From assembly GCA_965240325.2 (NCBI GenBank), contig OZ251242.1, forward strand, positions 744,001 through 808,000: a stretch of DNA of 64,000 nt. The letters run 5' to 3'. The DNA is from Rebecca billardiae RCC1528. Its lineage: Eukaryota; Haptophyta. Shown one piece after another: positions 1 to 12,300 of this stretch; position 1 is the stretch's first letter, and the number at the start of each line of letters is the position of its first letter. A program made the translations under genes and the position numbers. Under the pieces are notes generated by a model that saw only the letters and a program-made list of their open reading frames with translations, ran no database searches and was not told the origin of the DNA.

Positions 1-1157
1 CCGCGCCCTGTCGATGCCTGCGCGGCCGGCCGCGCGCGGCGCGGCCGCGCCGCCGCGCCGCCGCAGCCGCCGCCCTGTGTTCGGGCTCTCGCAACAGCTC
101 GGGGGCAGCGGCGCATGATGCCGGACTGATCGATCTCTGAGTCTCCGACTTCACCACACGCCCCCCTTGCCATGCCTCTCCGCCAGGGTCTCCCAGAACT
201 CTTCTTCAGAGCAGGCGCAAGTCGAACTCGGAACTGGCCGCGGCCCCGCGCGCCGTCGGCTCCCCGTGGCTGTCAGCTCCGCGTGGCCTGGGCGCCTGGC
301 GTGCCCAGAGCTGGCCGTGCCTCTGCGACGCGTGCCGAGCCTGACCGAGGTGTGTCACCCCGTGCACGCGCGGCGCGCGCAAGCACCGGTGCTGCATGGC
401 TGCTCGCACCGTGCTCCCTGGCTCGCGGTCAGTCAGCTCGGCCGCGTGGTGCCTGGTGTGCACGTAGAGTCGCGCTCATGCGTCGCTCACGCCTCGCGCC
501 CGCCTGTCGGCCGTCGCGCAGGCGCGCAGGTCGAACCCTACTGACCTGCAGATCATCTACTCCTGCGCTGCTGGCGTCGCGGCGACGACGGTCAGCGGCA
601 GGCCCGAACGAACGGTCGAATCCGCGCGGTCCCGCGCCGTCCGGCTCCCTGGCTGTCAGTCAGCTCCGCCGGTAGCCTGGCGTGCAAGAGTCGCGCTCGT
701 GCGTCGATCACGCCGAGTCGCATCCGCCTGTCGGCCGTCGCGCACGCGCAGGGGGTCAGGTAAGGGCCGTCTGTGATGAGGGCAGCTCGGCCGACGACCG
801 ACATCCACACTCGGCGCACGCCGGCGGCGGCGCGGCGCTGGGCGGCGCGCCGCTCGGGATGGAGTCTAGTTACACGTGTACGGGACGACTGCGACGGAGG
901 GTGCACCGCCACCGCGGGCCCCGAACTACGTTCGTTCTACGGAAAAGGACCGCGGAACGCGGTCATATATATATATATGGCTGCGCTGCTTACTGCCACT
1001 CACCGCCTTATTACTGCTGCCCGCCTGCTGCGGCGGGCATTCAGTCAGCCGCTGCTGACACTTTCTAATAGCCGAGGGCGCGCGCAGTATACTCTGTATA
1101 TAGGCTTCGCCGCAGGGCACCATCGCGACGTCTCAGTCTAATAAATAAATATCGTCA
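1..1157. other. Left edge, no supported gene
   Basis: GC-rich sequence with diverged internal direct repeats: the stretch around 440-530 (GTCGCGCTC...CGCCTGTCGGCCGTCGCGC) recurs around 690-755, and a block near 250-300 recurs near 640-680. Open frames exist on both strands but they are compositional, arginine/alanine-rich and match nothing I know. The right part carries the hairpin-ended repeat at 880-964 and the 3' flank of the ammonium transporter gene. Confidence 0.6.
880..964 (+). repeat. Dispersed repeat ending in GACCGCG-GAA-CGCGGTC hairpin and TA tail
   Basis: About 70 bp that recur in inverted orientation at 12225-12300. The shared part contains CCACCGCGGGCCCC, then GAAAAGGACCGCGG, and ends in a perfect 7-bp-arm palindrome at 948-964. 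It is followed directly by a short (AT)n run, as in the other copy, where the run is over 100 bp. A retroposon-like 3' end with a TA-rich tail is one reading; this is inference. Confidence 0.6.
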
Positions 1158-3016
1158 TCAGAAGCGGCTGTTGATTCTGACATCTCTTTGCCACGAGCTC
1201 GTGAGATGCCGCGCCTTGCGCGCCTGGCTCATCGACATCCCACCGCCGCCGAAGAAGGCGGCCGCGCCCGCGAACGGCGAGCGCGACGGCGGCGTGGCGC
1301 CGTCGCGCCTCCACACGGCCCCGTCCTCGATCGCCGTGTCCTTCACGAGCTCGTCGAAGTCGTACGCGCTGAACTCGTGCTCGCGGCTGTCCACGTCCAT
1401 CCGCGAGCGCTCCACGTTTGGGTCGACGCGCAGCAGGCCCGCGCGCCGCAGCCCGAAGAAGAGGGGCACCATCACGACGCTCACCCACGCGATCACGCAG
1501 ACGGAGAGCGCGACCTGCGCGCCGAGCAGGTCGGCCCTGCCCTCCCCGCCCTCGGACAAGACGTACAGCAGCCCGAACGAGCCGCGCTGGTTGTACGAGT
1601 ACTCGGGCCGGCAGAAGAAGCCGGGCGCGAGCACGCCCCACAGCCCGGTCGCGCCGTGCGCCGAGAAGGCGTCGAGAGGGTCGTCGATGCGCAGCCGGAG
1701 GAGGAGCTTGGAGGCGAAGTGGAAGACGAGGCCGCCGATCAGCCCGATCGGGAGCGCGGCCCACGGGTCGACGACGCTGCACCCCGCCGTGATCGCCACG
1801 AGCCCCGCCAGCACGCCGTTCCCGGCCGAGACCACGTCCCACACCTTGTACCGCGCATTGTTCAGTAGCACAACTGTGAGGCCGCCCGCGGCGGCGCCGA
1901 GCGTCGTGCACACGGCGACGCGCGCGACGTCGCGCGCGTACGGCGCGGCGCCGCTGAAGAGCGCGAGCACCGAGCCGCAGTTGAAGCCGTACCAGCCCGC
2001 CCACAGGATGAACACGCCGAAGATGGCGAGCGTGGGCTGGTGCGGCTTCACAGGCACGGGCTGTCCGCCCGCGTCGAAGCTGCGAGGGGGCGCGGCGCGC
2101 GCCGGCGCGGTGGCGGACGTGGGCGCGGGCGCCGATTGGAGGGGCGGCGCAGGCGGGAGCCGGCACGCGGGCGCGCGCGCGCCGCGCGCACCGGCCGATG
2201 CGCGGGCCGAGGATCGCCGCGCCGATCAGCGCGGTGAACCCGCCCGTCATGTGCACGACGCTCGAGCCAGCGAGGTCGATCGCGCCTCCGAACAGCGGCG
2301 AGCCTTTCGCGTTGAACGCAGAGAGGAAGCCCTGCTTGTCCCACACCCAGTGCGCGATCACCGGGTACACGATGCCGTGGACCATCCCCGCGTACACGAG
2401 GTACGCCACCTCCTTGCACCGCTCGGCCACGCCGCCGGACACGATGGTCGCCGCCGCGGCCGCAAACGTGAACTGAGCGGAGCGCGTGCGGCGGGTGGGG
2501 TGCGCGCGCGCGGCCGGGTCAGGCGGCGCGGCGCCGAGCGTCGCGCCGCAGTGTCGCCCGCGCGGGCCCATGCGCGCCGCGCCGTGCCCGCCGAGCCGCC
2601 ACGGCGGCCGCCGCGGCAGCAGGTGTCCTCGGCAGGCAGCGCTCCGCCGCGGAGTGCCGATGACACACCTGGAAGTACCAGAACGCCCAATCGTAGCCCT
2701 GCGTCTCGTACGACGGGTCCCAGTCGCGCGGGGAGAGCGCGAAGCTGGCAGGCCCCGAGCCGATGAAACCCCCATCGTTGTCATCACCGTACGCCAGCCC
2801 GTACCCGACCAAGTACCACACGATCGCGCCGATGCACGCGTCGAGCGTGTTCTTGAGCAGGATCGACGGGGCGTTCTTGGCGCGCACGGAGCCGGTCTCG
2901 AGGAGGCAGAAGCCGACCTGCATGAAGAAGACGAGCACGCCCGCCCACACGAGGAAGAACGTGTCGCCCTTCGCCACGATCTCGGCGAACTGCGCTCGTC
3001 CAAGACTCTCATCCAT
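1158..3016 (-). CDS. Ammonium transporter (AMT/Mep/Rh family), 3 exons
   Basis: Plasma-membrane channel for ammonium uptake. Exons on the minus strand are 3016-2669, 2472-2192 and 2079-1158, joined by introns with GT-AG ends (donors GTGTG and GTGCG; acceptors CTCAG and CGCAG). The spliced product is 516 residues, usual for eukaryotic AMT1. Family landmarks visible are FLLVWAG-like TM1 with GFCLLETGSVRAKN, YLVGYGLAYG, the first pore histidine in SSVVHMTGGFTALIG, GPRIGRFD across the second splice junction, LWAGWYGFNCGS, and the second pore histidine in DAFSAHGATGLWG. The cytosolic C-terminal tail is long and ends near INSRF. The start at 3016 was chosen because MDESLGRAQF lies a normal distance before TM1; upstream in-frame Met codons exist. 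It is head to head with the amidotransferase gene at 3512. Confidence 0.92.
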
Positions 3017-3511
3017 GGCGCGTGCGTCGCGGTCGTGCTCTGCGCGCTCAGGTTCTCGAGCTGCCAAGGAGCCCGGCGCACGCGCTCCGCCGGCGTACCA
3101 GTACCTACTGGTAGATAGGCCATCAAGAGCTATGGCGGGCCGTATATGTGGGTAAAACACCAACGAGAGAGACAACTTCACACGCGATCTACCCAAAGTT
3201 CAAAATCGGTCGCTCCGCGATCAGTATTCATCGCTCAAATTCAGACCGGCGTGTCTGTCGCGCCATATCAAGCTAAATGACCCGAAGGTGCCTCATTGTA
3301 TGCTCAGACTGTCCGAGACAGGCTGAAACTGCTATTGAAAGCACCACCTTCAGGCTTTCAGGCCCGCGCACTACTAATAATGAGAACGGGCGCCCACCAC
3401 ACGGCACACGCCTATCGCGAACGGCGCGCCGCCCGCGCGCGCACTTTTCAGCATCGCGACATCGTATTCGGCCCGGACCCTGCTCGCGGCGCGCCACCAC
3501 GCGGCCGCGGC
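3017..3511. promoter_or_regulatory. Shared divergent promoter region of the AMT and amidotransferase genes
   Basis: A 495-bp interval between two divergent start codons. The first 300 bp are less GC-rich than the coding DNA. I see no TATA box or other recognisable motif. Any promoter role is inferred from position only. Confidence 0.45.
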
Positions 3512-6500
3512 ATGTGCGGCAACCTGGGCCTGCTGCTCACGGCCGATGCGTCGGGTAATGTGATCGTGCGCATCGTCCCCGCCGAGGCCGCTGGCGGCGA
3601 CGACGACGACGCCCGCGCCGGCGGCTCGGCCGCCCCCGCGACGCTCAAGAAGCCGGACGAGATCCTGAGCGACATGGTCGCGGCGACGGAGGTGCGCGGC
3701 GGGCAGGCGGGCGGGATCTCGGCGTTCGAGTTCCACGGCGCGGGCCTCTCGCACCCGGTCGTCGGCCGCGTGCGCGCCGTCGCGCGCAAGCGCTACCCGC
3801 TCTCGGAGGACCTGCGCCGGCTGTACAGGCGCCAGTGCCCGACCGGCGCGGCGGACGACGTGCGCGCGCTCTCGGTGGTGGGGCACACGCGCTTCGCGAC
3901 GGGGTCTGTGAACAAGATGCCCGAGCTGCACCCGCACGACTGGTACCAGTCGGGCTACCGCGGCGAGAACACCTCGCGCGACGAGGGCTCGGGCATGGTG
4001 CTCCCGGCCGTGTTCCGCTGGGACGCGCACGCGGGCGCGCTCGTGCCGATCGACGACAAGACGAAGGTGAGCGAGACGGTGTACATGTGGGACGCGGAGG
4101 CGGGGGAGCTCGCCGCGATGATCAAGCCGTGCATCATCCACCTCACCCACAACGGCGACTTCGACGCGCTCGAGATGTACGGCGGGCTCGCGCTCAACGC
4201 CGAGCTCGGCCTCTGGCTTGAGCGCGTGCTGCAGCAGCCCAACTCGACGACGGGGGACAGCCCGAAGCTCGCGGGGATGATGGAGCTGCTCCGCGTGCAG
4301 GGCCGCTGGGGCCCCGCCGCGCGGCTCGCCTGGCTGCGCACCGCGTGCACCTCGCTCACCGACGTGACGGCCGGCGAGCCGCTCTCGAAGACGGCGCCGT
4401 TCGACGCGATGCCGTCGGACGCGCTGTGGCACCAGCGCTGGGCGCCGCTCTTCGAGGCGGCGTGGCAGGCGTTCTCGCACAAGATCGTGCAGCCGCTGCA
4501 GAGCGACCCGCGCCGGTACACCCTCTCGCTCTCCGCCGTCCGCGCGATGCGCGAGGCCGTCATGCGCCACATCGACAACCCGTTCAAGCGCGACAAGATC
4601 ATGCCGGGCGCGGGCCGCTGGCCGCGGCCGCAGCTGCAGGCGTTCGTGCACCACACGATCCGCGGCTTCCTGCGCTTCGACCTGTACACGGCGCTGAACG
4701 AGGTGCTCGGCCGCGCCGTCGGCTCCTTCGGCATCCAGGTGCACTGCTCGCTCGAGCCGGGCGTCGTCGTGCTCGGCGCGAAGGGGCAACCGATGCAGGT
4801 GGCGTTTTCTCACGAGCTCCCTCTCGTGTTGTTCGGCTCGGAGGCGGCGGCGGTGCGCGCGGCGGTGACGAGCAGCGGGCAGCCGCTGCCGTGGCTGCTC
4901 GCGCTCGACGAGCTGGGCGAGGTGGTGCGCGTCGGCCCGCCCGCCGCGCTCATGGACGGCACCTTCACCAACTTCAAGGACCGGCGTGAGTACTTGCGAA
5001 AGTTGGAGGCGGCGAAGGAGAGCGACCGCCACCTCGGCCGGATGACGACCGTGGCGCACTTTGGCGGCGCGGCGGGTGACGAGCGGGGCAAGCTGGGCGC
5101 GGCGGGCGCGGCGGGCGCGGGCGCGCAGCACGGCACGCAGCACGGCCTCGTCCTCGGCGCGGGCGTCCACCTGCGCGCGTACTCGATCAACGCGTGCGTC
5201 GAGCGCACGGCGGACGCGCTCCGCGCGCGCACGGTGCCGCAGGAGGCGCCGCTGCCGCACCCGCCGGCCGGCGTGGACCTGGTGGCGTCGGACCTGGCCG
5301 AGACGCCCGGCGTGCTCCGCGCCATCGACGACGAGTGGGACACCACCTCGAGGGAGGACCTGCGCTCGCCCACCGTCGTCGCCGCGGACTCGCTCGCGCA
5401 GCTCCTCGTGCGGCTCATGCAGGCCAGGCGTGCTAAGAGCACCTCCGCCATCGACCTGCTGATCGGCGCGATCGAGGTGTCGCTGTGGCTCGCCGAGCAG
5501 TTCGCGTCCGACCTGCTCGCCACGTTCCCGTACCTCCGCGTGCGCTGCGTCTCCGCCAACCAGCTCCTCGGCATCGGCGCCTTCTCGCCGCGCAAGGTGC
5601 GCGCCCGCCCGCCCTCACACGCGCCCGCGCGCGCGCGCGCGCTCGCCCTCGCCTCGCGCGCGCCCGCGCCGCGCGGTCTCACGCCCGCCGCCGCCCGCCC
5701 CGCTGCCCCCACTGCGCACGCCCCTCGGCACGCGCGCGCGCGCGCGCACGCACGCAGACCTTCTTCGCGGGCGAGCAGCCCGTGGACATGGAGGACCTGC
5801 AGCACTCGGCCGTGCTCCTCGTGAGCCACTCTGGCCAGACTTTCCCGACACTGCACGCGACGCGGCTTCTTGACAGCCTGTGCCCGGGCCGGGTGTGGCT
5901 GATGAGCGGCACGCCCAACTCGCAGATGGAGCAGGCGCTGCGCAACGCGTACGCGATGCGCGGGCTGCCGCCGCCCGTCGACCGCACGATGCTCACGCAG
6001 GCGGGCAACCGGCCGGCGGAGCCGACCAGCCTCGCCGCGGCCGCGATGCAGCACACGTTTACCCACGTGCTGCTCCACCTCGTTACGCGCACGCGGCAGA
6101 GCGTCGCGCCGCGGCTGAACGCGCAGACGTGGGAAGGGCGGCGGCGCGGCGGCGGCGCGAGCGCCGGCGGCCGCGCCAAGCGGCCGCCCGCCGAGCCCCT
6201 CGTCCGCCTCTCCGAGGGCTGCCTCGCCGACATGCGCATGCTCGTCGGTCTGGTGGTGCCGGACGTGGAGCAGATCGTGGGCGCGAGCTCGCGCGCCGAG
6301 ATCGCGAGCTCGGGCGGGAAGGAGGCGCGGGTGGCGTCGGAGACGCACGCCGCGCTGGTGCGGCAGGGGCGCGCGTGGGCCGAGCACATCCGCGAGCCCT
6401 GGCTCGTCCTCTGCCTCGTCGGCGCGTACGTCTTCGCCTCGGTCACGCTCGGCGCGCCGCTCGTCTGGCTGACTATGCAGCTCGTGCTGCGCGCGGCGGG

Positions 6501-8250
6501 CGCGCGCGCCGCGGTGCCGCTGGCGTGGTCGCTCGCCGAGCCCGAGGGCGCGGCCGGGCTGCACGGCGGCATCGTCGCGCTCGGCTTCGTCGTGCGCGCG
6601 CTCGACGCGCTCATCTACGTGTACTGCGCCAAGCTGCTCACCTGGGCGCTGCGCCTCGCCCGCGGCCGGCCGCTGTGGGCGCGGCACGGCAAGCGCACGC
6701 TCGTCATCGTCGACACGCCGACCAACCATCAGATGCTCGAGATGTTCTGCTCGAAGCTGTTCGCGCTCTCGTACTCGTTCAACGGGATCGAGGTGCACGG
6801 CGCGAACGGCGTCGACCACTTCGTGCACACCTTCACGCACCGCGTCGCGCGCGGGCTGCTGCTCGCCGTCGGCCGACCGGACGGCCGTCTCTGCTGCCTT
6901 GCAAAGACAGAGCAGGCGTTGCTGCTAGCGTGTAAGCAGGTGGGCGCGGGCGCGGCGCGGGCGCGGCGCGGGCGTGCCCACGCGCGGGCGCGGCCGCGTG
7001 GGGCGGCCGCGTGGGGCTGGAGGCGCGCGTTGCCGCACGGGCGCACACGCCGCCAGCCCGTCCCCGCCGCCGACGCGCGCGCCGCAACGGCCGCGGTGCG
7101 CCACGGCTCACGCGACGCGCGCGCTCGCGGCCCGCCGCGCCCCCGCGCGGCCGCGCGCCGCACGGCTGCGCACCGGCTGGCTACCGCGCCGCTGCTGCGG
7201 CGACGGGTGTGCGGCGACCGGCTACAGGCGATCTTCATCCAGAACCCGAGCTACTCGATGGCGCCGGACTCGGGCAACGCGCCGGAGGTCTTCTCCGTCG
7301 GGTGCGCGCGCCGCGCTCGCCAGCTCGCGCGCGTCGCGCGCCTCGCGCGCCGAGATCGCGATCTCGCGCGCCTCGCGCGCCTCGCGCGCCTCGCGCCCTG
7401 CCGGCCCCTCCCTCTCCCTCTGAGGTGCGCGCACGCACCGCCGTGGCTGACGCGCGCACCCTCGCGCTCGCGGCGCGCGCGCTCCGTGCCTCCGCGCGCG
7501 CACACCCCGCGCAGGCACAACCCGATGTCCCCGGGGTACCTCCACACACACGTGCCGCTGCCGTCCACCGCGCGCCGCCGCTTTGTCGACGAGCTCGTGT
7601 ATGAGCGGACCATCCTCACGCGCGCGGCGCAGGCGCCCAAGGCGGTGCTCCGGACCGTGCGGGAGAAGGCGGCCGCGCCCGAGCTGCGGCACTCGACGCG
7701 CGCGCTCGCGCGCGGGCAGTCCCTCATGGACGTGCACCGCACCGGCGTCTTCGACACGTGGCAGAGCCTGCCGTACGGCGCCCACTACGCGACGGCCAAC
7801 GACTCACTCGACGACCACCCGGGGGACGCGCTCGTCCGCCGCCGGATGAAGATGGCCTTCAGCGGGGGCAGCTCGTCGCGCCAGCCGCCCGCCACCTCGG
7901 ACGATCCGGGCATGCGGCTCAGCTTCGCCGACAAGCTCGACGCGACCACCAACGAGATCCAGGACCGGCAGATCCACCTGCAGCGCTTCTACGAGTCGCG
8001 CGTCGCGTCGCTCGAGCGCTACCTCGCGTTCTGCGTCACCTTCCACGAGATGGCGCGCGTGAGCTCGAAGCCGTGGTTCAGGCGGCGGTGGCAGGTCGAG
8101 CGCTCGCAGTCCAACCTGCGCGTCGCGACGACGGCCGCGCCGATCTCGGCGTCCGACGCGCAGGTCGAGGAGGCCGGCGTGCCGATGGAGGTGCTGGCAA
8201 ACGTGCGCAAGGTGGGCACGCGCATGCGCGGCTTCGTCTCGCACTTCTAG
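3512..8250 (+). CDS. Large glutamine amidotransferase / double-SIS membrane protein (GFAT-like), 4 exons
   Basis: Exons are 3512-5596, 5758-6939, 7228-7301 and 7515-8250; all introns are GT-AG and the product is 1358 residues. The start is fixed by biochemistry: Met-Cys-Gly at 3512 places the class II amidotransferase nucleophile Cys at position 2, so longer upstream starts are rejected. GHTRFATGS and LTHNGDFDALEMYG are the glutamine-site motifs. A sugar-phosphate isomerase (SIS) motif, LLVSHSGQTFPT, begins exon 2, and VDTPTNHQMLEMFCSKLF suggests a second SIS domain. Between them lie hydrophobic stretches (WLVLCLVGAYVFASVTL and neighbours) that look like membrane segments. Classic GFAT, which makes glucosamine-6-phosphate from fructose-6-phosphate and glutamine, is about 600-700 residues and soluble. 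This is about twice that and membrane-associated, so its substrate is unknown. Confidence 0.82.
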
Positions 8251-8687
8251 CTAACTGCTTGCTGATGCGTTATTCAGCTGGCAGACACTCGATCTTATTA
8301 TAATCACGCCGCCTGCGCAGTATTATTATAATAATAATGGAAATAATTATAATATATATGTATATATATGATGTATGTATTATTTATTCAGATACATATA
8401 TATATAGTTATATATTATAACTGATCAGATCATGACGTCATCGTCGTCATCCGACCGTTAGACTACTTAGAGTGGTCACTCAGAGAGTACACTGCGCAGC
8501 GCTATTATATAATAACACAGTAAAGATGAAATCGATTTTCGGCGTTACCGTAACCCGTCCGCACTTCCGCCCAGTGGGGATGCGGGGGATTTTTTTTCAT
8601 GTTGCGTTCGCGGCACTTCGCGCCGTAATAATATTTCTGACGACTCGGAGACAGTCGGCAAGTCAGTGACATTAATAATACATTTTA
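8251..8687. other. AT-rich intergenic spacer
   Basis: Contains a strongly AT-rich block at about 8295-8420, unlike the surrounding GC-rich DNA, then ordinary sequence up to the inverted-repeat element. It holds the 3' flank of the amidotransferase gene. No gene seen. Confidence 0.5.
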
Positions 8688-8691
8688 TAAT

Positions 8692-9788
8692 CGGATATCC
8701 CACTGCTGTCCTGTGCCATAGGACTGGGTCCTATGGGACCACAGGACAGCCACAGGGACGACTCAGTAGACGACATTTTCTGATATTGCCGAATGGTACG
8801 ACTGCACCTAGGGGTCGGTAGCAGTGTCGCCACCACCCGTCAGAGCGAGCTTGTTGTGATTTTCGACCACCACCGCATGTTTTGGGCTCCACGGATGGAG
8901 CGCGTGAAGCCGTCGCGGTCGTTGCCGCCTTGCGACTCCACGGCGGCAACGCCGACCGCCATGTGGCACTTGTAGATGACACCCAGCTTGATGTTCACAC
9001 ATCGTGGTTCACTGTGTTCGACCGGAGCCGTATGAGGTTCATCCACAATGCGTTTTGGTCCTCGCCAAGCATGGCATTGTACGTCACGCCGGGGCTGCGC
9101 GCGCAAGCTGCTGCGGGTCTCTCGCGTCGTCAGGTGGTTGCGATCGAGCATCGGCGCGCATGTAGAGCAAGCCTCGGAGGTAGCCGGAACATCTTGCCAT
9201 GTCGCGTGCGTGGATGGTATCGCACCTGTAGACACGCCATGCGTGTGCCGCAGTCGATTTACGCGACGCTCGACCCGCACGCTATTGGATTCGTGGGCTC
9301 ATCGTCCACAAGGACGGCTGCCACCTTCGTGGGAGGTCCGTGGCCGCTCGCACAATGGCGGTTGCCCTCTCTTCGCCCCGCCCCAGAATCGGTGTGCTAC
9401 GGGCAGCAACGCGCCTGGCGGCGTGGGCGGCGGTGCGGGCGGTGGCGCGGGCATCCGGCGCGAGCACTCGCCTGCGCTGTCCGTGCCCAGGGTCGCCGCT
9501 CGGCTGCCAGGGGCGAGCAACTGACGCTGTCATGTGCTGGTTGTGGGGCCGTCCCTGGACGCCGGTTGTCCCACAACCGAGCGCGCGCGCGCGCGCGCGT
9601 ACGCGCGCGCGCGCCCGATCGCTGTAGCAGTGGCGGCAGGCGGAGACGGTGTGTGTCAATAGCCGGTTGAGTTGTGTGTACGATATAGCCACACCGATGA
9701 TCGTACGCGCAGAACTGAGGCGCTGGCGCTCTGGTGATCTTGTCCTATGGCATAGGACCGAGTCCTATCTGTTGCAGGGGGATATCCG
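8692..9788. mobile_element. 1,097-bp terminal-inverted-repeat element with TAAT target duplication
   Basis: The left end CGGATATCCC (8692-8701) is mirrored by GGGATATCCG (9779-9788), and each is flanked by TAAT (8688-8691 and 9789-9792). The termini share about 45 bp of imperfect inverted similarity, including CTGC and ATAGGACT-GGTCCTAT blocks that form small hairpins of their own. The interior has a (GC)n stretch near 9575-9615 and no recognisable transposase, so it looks non-autonomous. The superfamily cannot be assigned by eye. Confidence 0.72.
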
Positions 9789-9792
9789 TAAT

Positions 9793-10374
9793 AAGTAGCA
9801 GCATGTATATAGCTAAAGGCATGGCACTTGGCAGCTTGCCGCGCTCCGACCAGGCTGCCTTGGTGGCCAGGGCGGGTCCGACCGGGTCACGGAGCGTGTG
9901 GCAGCTCGCTTTCAAATTCAGAATTCAGTTCGGGTGTGTGACGAACCGCAGGAAAGTGAGCTTGCGCCGGGAGTTGACTGCGGGCGGAGTGACCGGCTTA
10001 ACGGCTTTGCCTTTGGTGAGCAGGAGCGAGTCTCGCCCAGCAGCCGTCCGCGTTCCCGCCCGACCGCGCACGGCGCACCTCGCCCTGCGCCCCTGCCCGA
10101 CCGCCGCCCGGACCCTGGCAGCCGACCCTGGCGGTGGGGGGTGGAGACCCCCTGGCTGGTACGGCGTACGCACCCAGCCGCCTTGGCTCCCGGACTCCTG
10201 GCCTCCTCCGGCCGCCAAGGCTTGGAGACCCCGCCTTTCTGATGAGCTCCGCGCTGGAATCGATATCGCAAACCGCTTTTCTCAGCAAGTCAGCACGGCA
10301 TCACGCCGTGACGGTCGTGCATCCCGCAGCATTGCCCAACTTGCCCAACCCTCCCCGCGCGGGACAGGACGACG
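9793..10374. other. Intergenic, upstream of methyltransferase gene
   Basis: GC-rich, with no supported gene. It must hold the promoter of the gene starting at 10375. Open frames here are compositional. Confidence 0.4.
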
Positions 10375-11790
10375 ATGCGGTCGGCGCTGGTGCTGCTCGC
10401 GGTGCTCGCGTGCACGCCGGACGGGTGTGCTGCCGGCGACGCCGAGGAGTGCGAACGTCTTCACGCGGTGCTCGTGCGAGGGCAGGTGCTCATGAACACG
10501 CACCGTGGCGGTGCGTGCCAGGACCCCGGGGTGAAGGTGAGTGTCCATTCGGTGAGGACCACCACGAGCGCGGCGCTCATGGCGCAGTGCGCGCCCGACT
10601 GGTCGGCAGTGGTCCCAGCGAGCCCGCGCGGTGGCTCGCCGTGCATGCAGACCCGCGTGCCGACGTGTGATCTGGAGCGAGGTGCTATCACGTGCCGATA
10701 TCTCGAGTCGCTGCTGCGCCCGCACCGAGCGTCGCGGCGCGCGTGCGACCCGAGTGACCCGAATGCATGCTCTGGCCCGAAGCAAGGGGTGTGCACGTCG
10801 CGGGGGCGCTGTGAGTGCGCGCTTCAACAAGGCGAGCACCCCCCGACGCGCTACGGCGGTGCGGACTGCAGCGTGGACAACGAGCTCGCGCTGCGCGCCA
10901 CGCGCCCTACTCGCAACACAACGGCAGATGCTCTGTATGACAAACAGAAGTACGCCGTGTACTACAGGGACCTCGTGGCGCACGCCCGGAGCAGCGGGCT
11001 GTCTGCGAGTCAGGCGTACGGCGGGAGCAACACGTTCTGGACGGGTAGCGGCCCAGGCACCACGCTGCTTGCAACCTTTGGCATCCGCACTGCGCTGCCC
11101 GCCATCGTCGAGGGCCTCGGCATCCGCTCCATCGTGGACGTGCCGTGCGGCGACTTCTCGTACATGCGCAGCCTGGTGCACAGCTCGAGTGGCACGCCCG
11201 GCGCGGCGCGGATGCGCCGGATGGGCGTGCGGTACACGGGGTTGGACCTCGTGCCCGAGCTCGTGCACGCGCTTAACAGCGTCTTTGGCGAGCCGGGCCG
11301 CGTCTCCTTCATGCCGTTTGACGTGGTGAAGCAGCGGCTCTGGCCGGCCGACCTGGTGATCGTGCGGGACCTGCTCTTCCACTTCTCGCCCGAGCGCGTC
11401 GGCGAGGTGCTGCGCGCGGTGAACGCGTCGGGCGCCAAGTACTTTCTGTCCACATTCTTCCCGTACGGCAGGAACAAGAAATCAGCCAAGGTCTTCATCC
11501 CAGGGAGGGGCTTTTACTCCTTTTGGCCCGTGAACCTTCTTGACGAGCCGTTCTCCTTGCGCCCACCCATCCTCGCGATAGGCTACGATGGCGCTTTGCC
11601 CAACAAGACGCTGCCGCCCGAGATGCAGCTGAACGTGCAGAAGCCAGGGCCAGCACCAGATGACCCAGATCCGGACGCAAATCGCTGGCGCTGGCGGCTC
11701 AACCACAGCGCACAGGCCTCTGGCTCTGCTCTATATCCCGAGCACGAGCACTTTATGAGGGTGCTCGGCTTGTGGAAGCTGCCTCTGTGA
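10375..11790 (+). CDS. Secretory-pathway SAM-dependent methyltransferase-like protein
   Basis: Single exon, 471 residues. It begins with a signal peptide (MRSALVLLAVLACTPDGCAAG). A cysteine-rich stretch follows at about residues 125-155 (CDPSDPNAC...GVCTSRGRCEC), resembling an EGF-like module. The second half is a Rossmann methyltransferase: IRSIVDVPCGDFSYM is the glycine-rich SAM motif I, YTGLDLVPELV places an acidic residue at strand 2, and LVIVRDLLFHFSPERV is the motif after strand 4. A VDVPCGDF motif also occurs in uncharacterised secreted or Golgi methyltransferases. Role and substrate are unknown; a surface glycan or small metabolite in the lumen is possible. The start is supported by the signal peptide directly following it. 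Confidence 0.78.
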   Translation: MRSALVLLAVLACTPDGCAAGDAEECERLHAVLVRGQVLMNTHRGGACQDPGVKVSVHSVRTTTSAALMAQCAPDWSAVVPASPRGGSPCMQTRVPTCDLERGAITCRYLESLLRPHRASRRACDPSDPNACSGPKQGVCTSRGRCECALQQGEHPPTRYGGADCSVDNELALRATRPTRNTTADALYDKQKYAVYYRDLVAHARSSGLSASQAYGGSNTFWTGSGPGTTLLATFGIRTALPAIVEGLGIRSIVDVPCGDFSYMRSLVHSSSGTPGAARMRRMGVRYTGLDLVPELVHALNSVFGEPGRVSFMPFDVVKQRLWPADLVIVRDLLFHFSPERVGEVLRAVNASGAKYFLSTFFPYGRNKKSAKVFIPGRGFYSFWPVNLLDEPFSLRPPILAIGYDGALPNKTLPPEMQLNVQKPGPAPDDPDPDANRWRWRLNHSAQASGSALYPEHEHFMRVLGLWKLPL

Positions 11791-12103
11791 TCAGTGAGGC
11801 CGAGCATGGACGACACCGCGCGTGTGTCAGCCCGCTGAGTGATGATATGCGATATAAGTATCCGGCCTCGGCGGAGCGCCACTCCCGTAACCGGGTCGCT
11901 ATGAGCCTATCTATAAACCATATGACTCGCTGTCACTAGAATCACGGCGTGATGCGGGCGGCCGGCGTGCAGCCTGAGCTACCCCCGACCCCGGCGAGGC
12001 TGACGAGCAGGCCCGCCGGGCGCGTCACTGAGTGCGGTGCCGTCGGTAACTGAGTACCGTACGACTCAGGCACTACTTATTATTTAATATATATATAGAG
12101 AGA

Positions 12104-12300
<197 letters not shown>

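Noticed and set aside
1171-2766. Long plus-strand frame opposite the ammonium transporter
   Set aside because: GC-rich third positions leave antisense frames open; its protein is compositional and the minus strand encodes a clear AMT.
8882-9670. 262-codon frame inside the TAAT element as a transposase
   Set aside because: No acidic triad or DNA-binding motif is recognisable and part of it is a (GC)n run.
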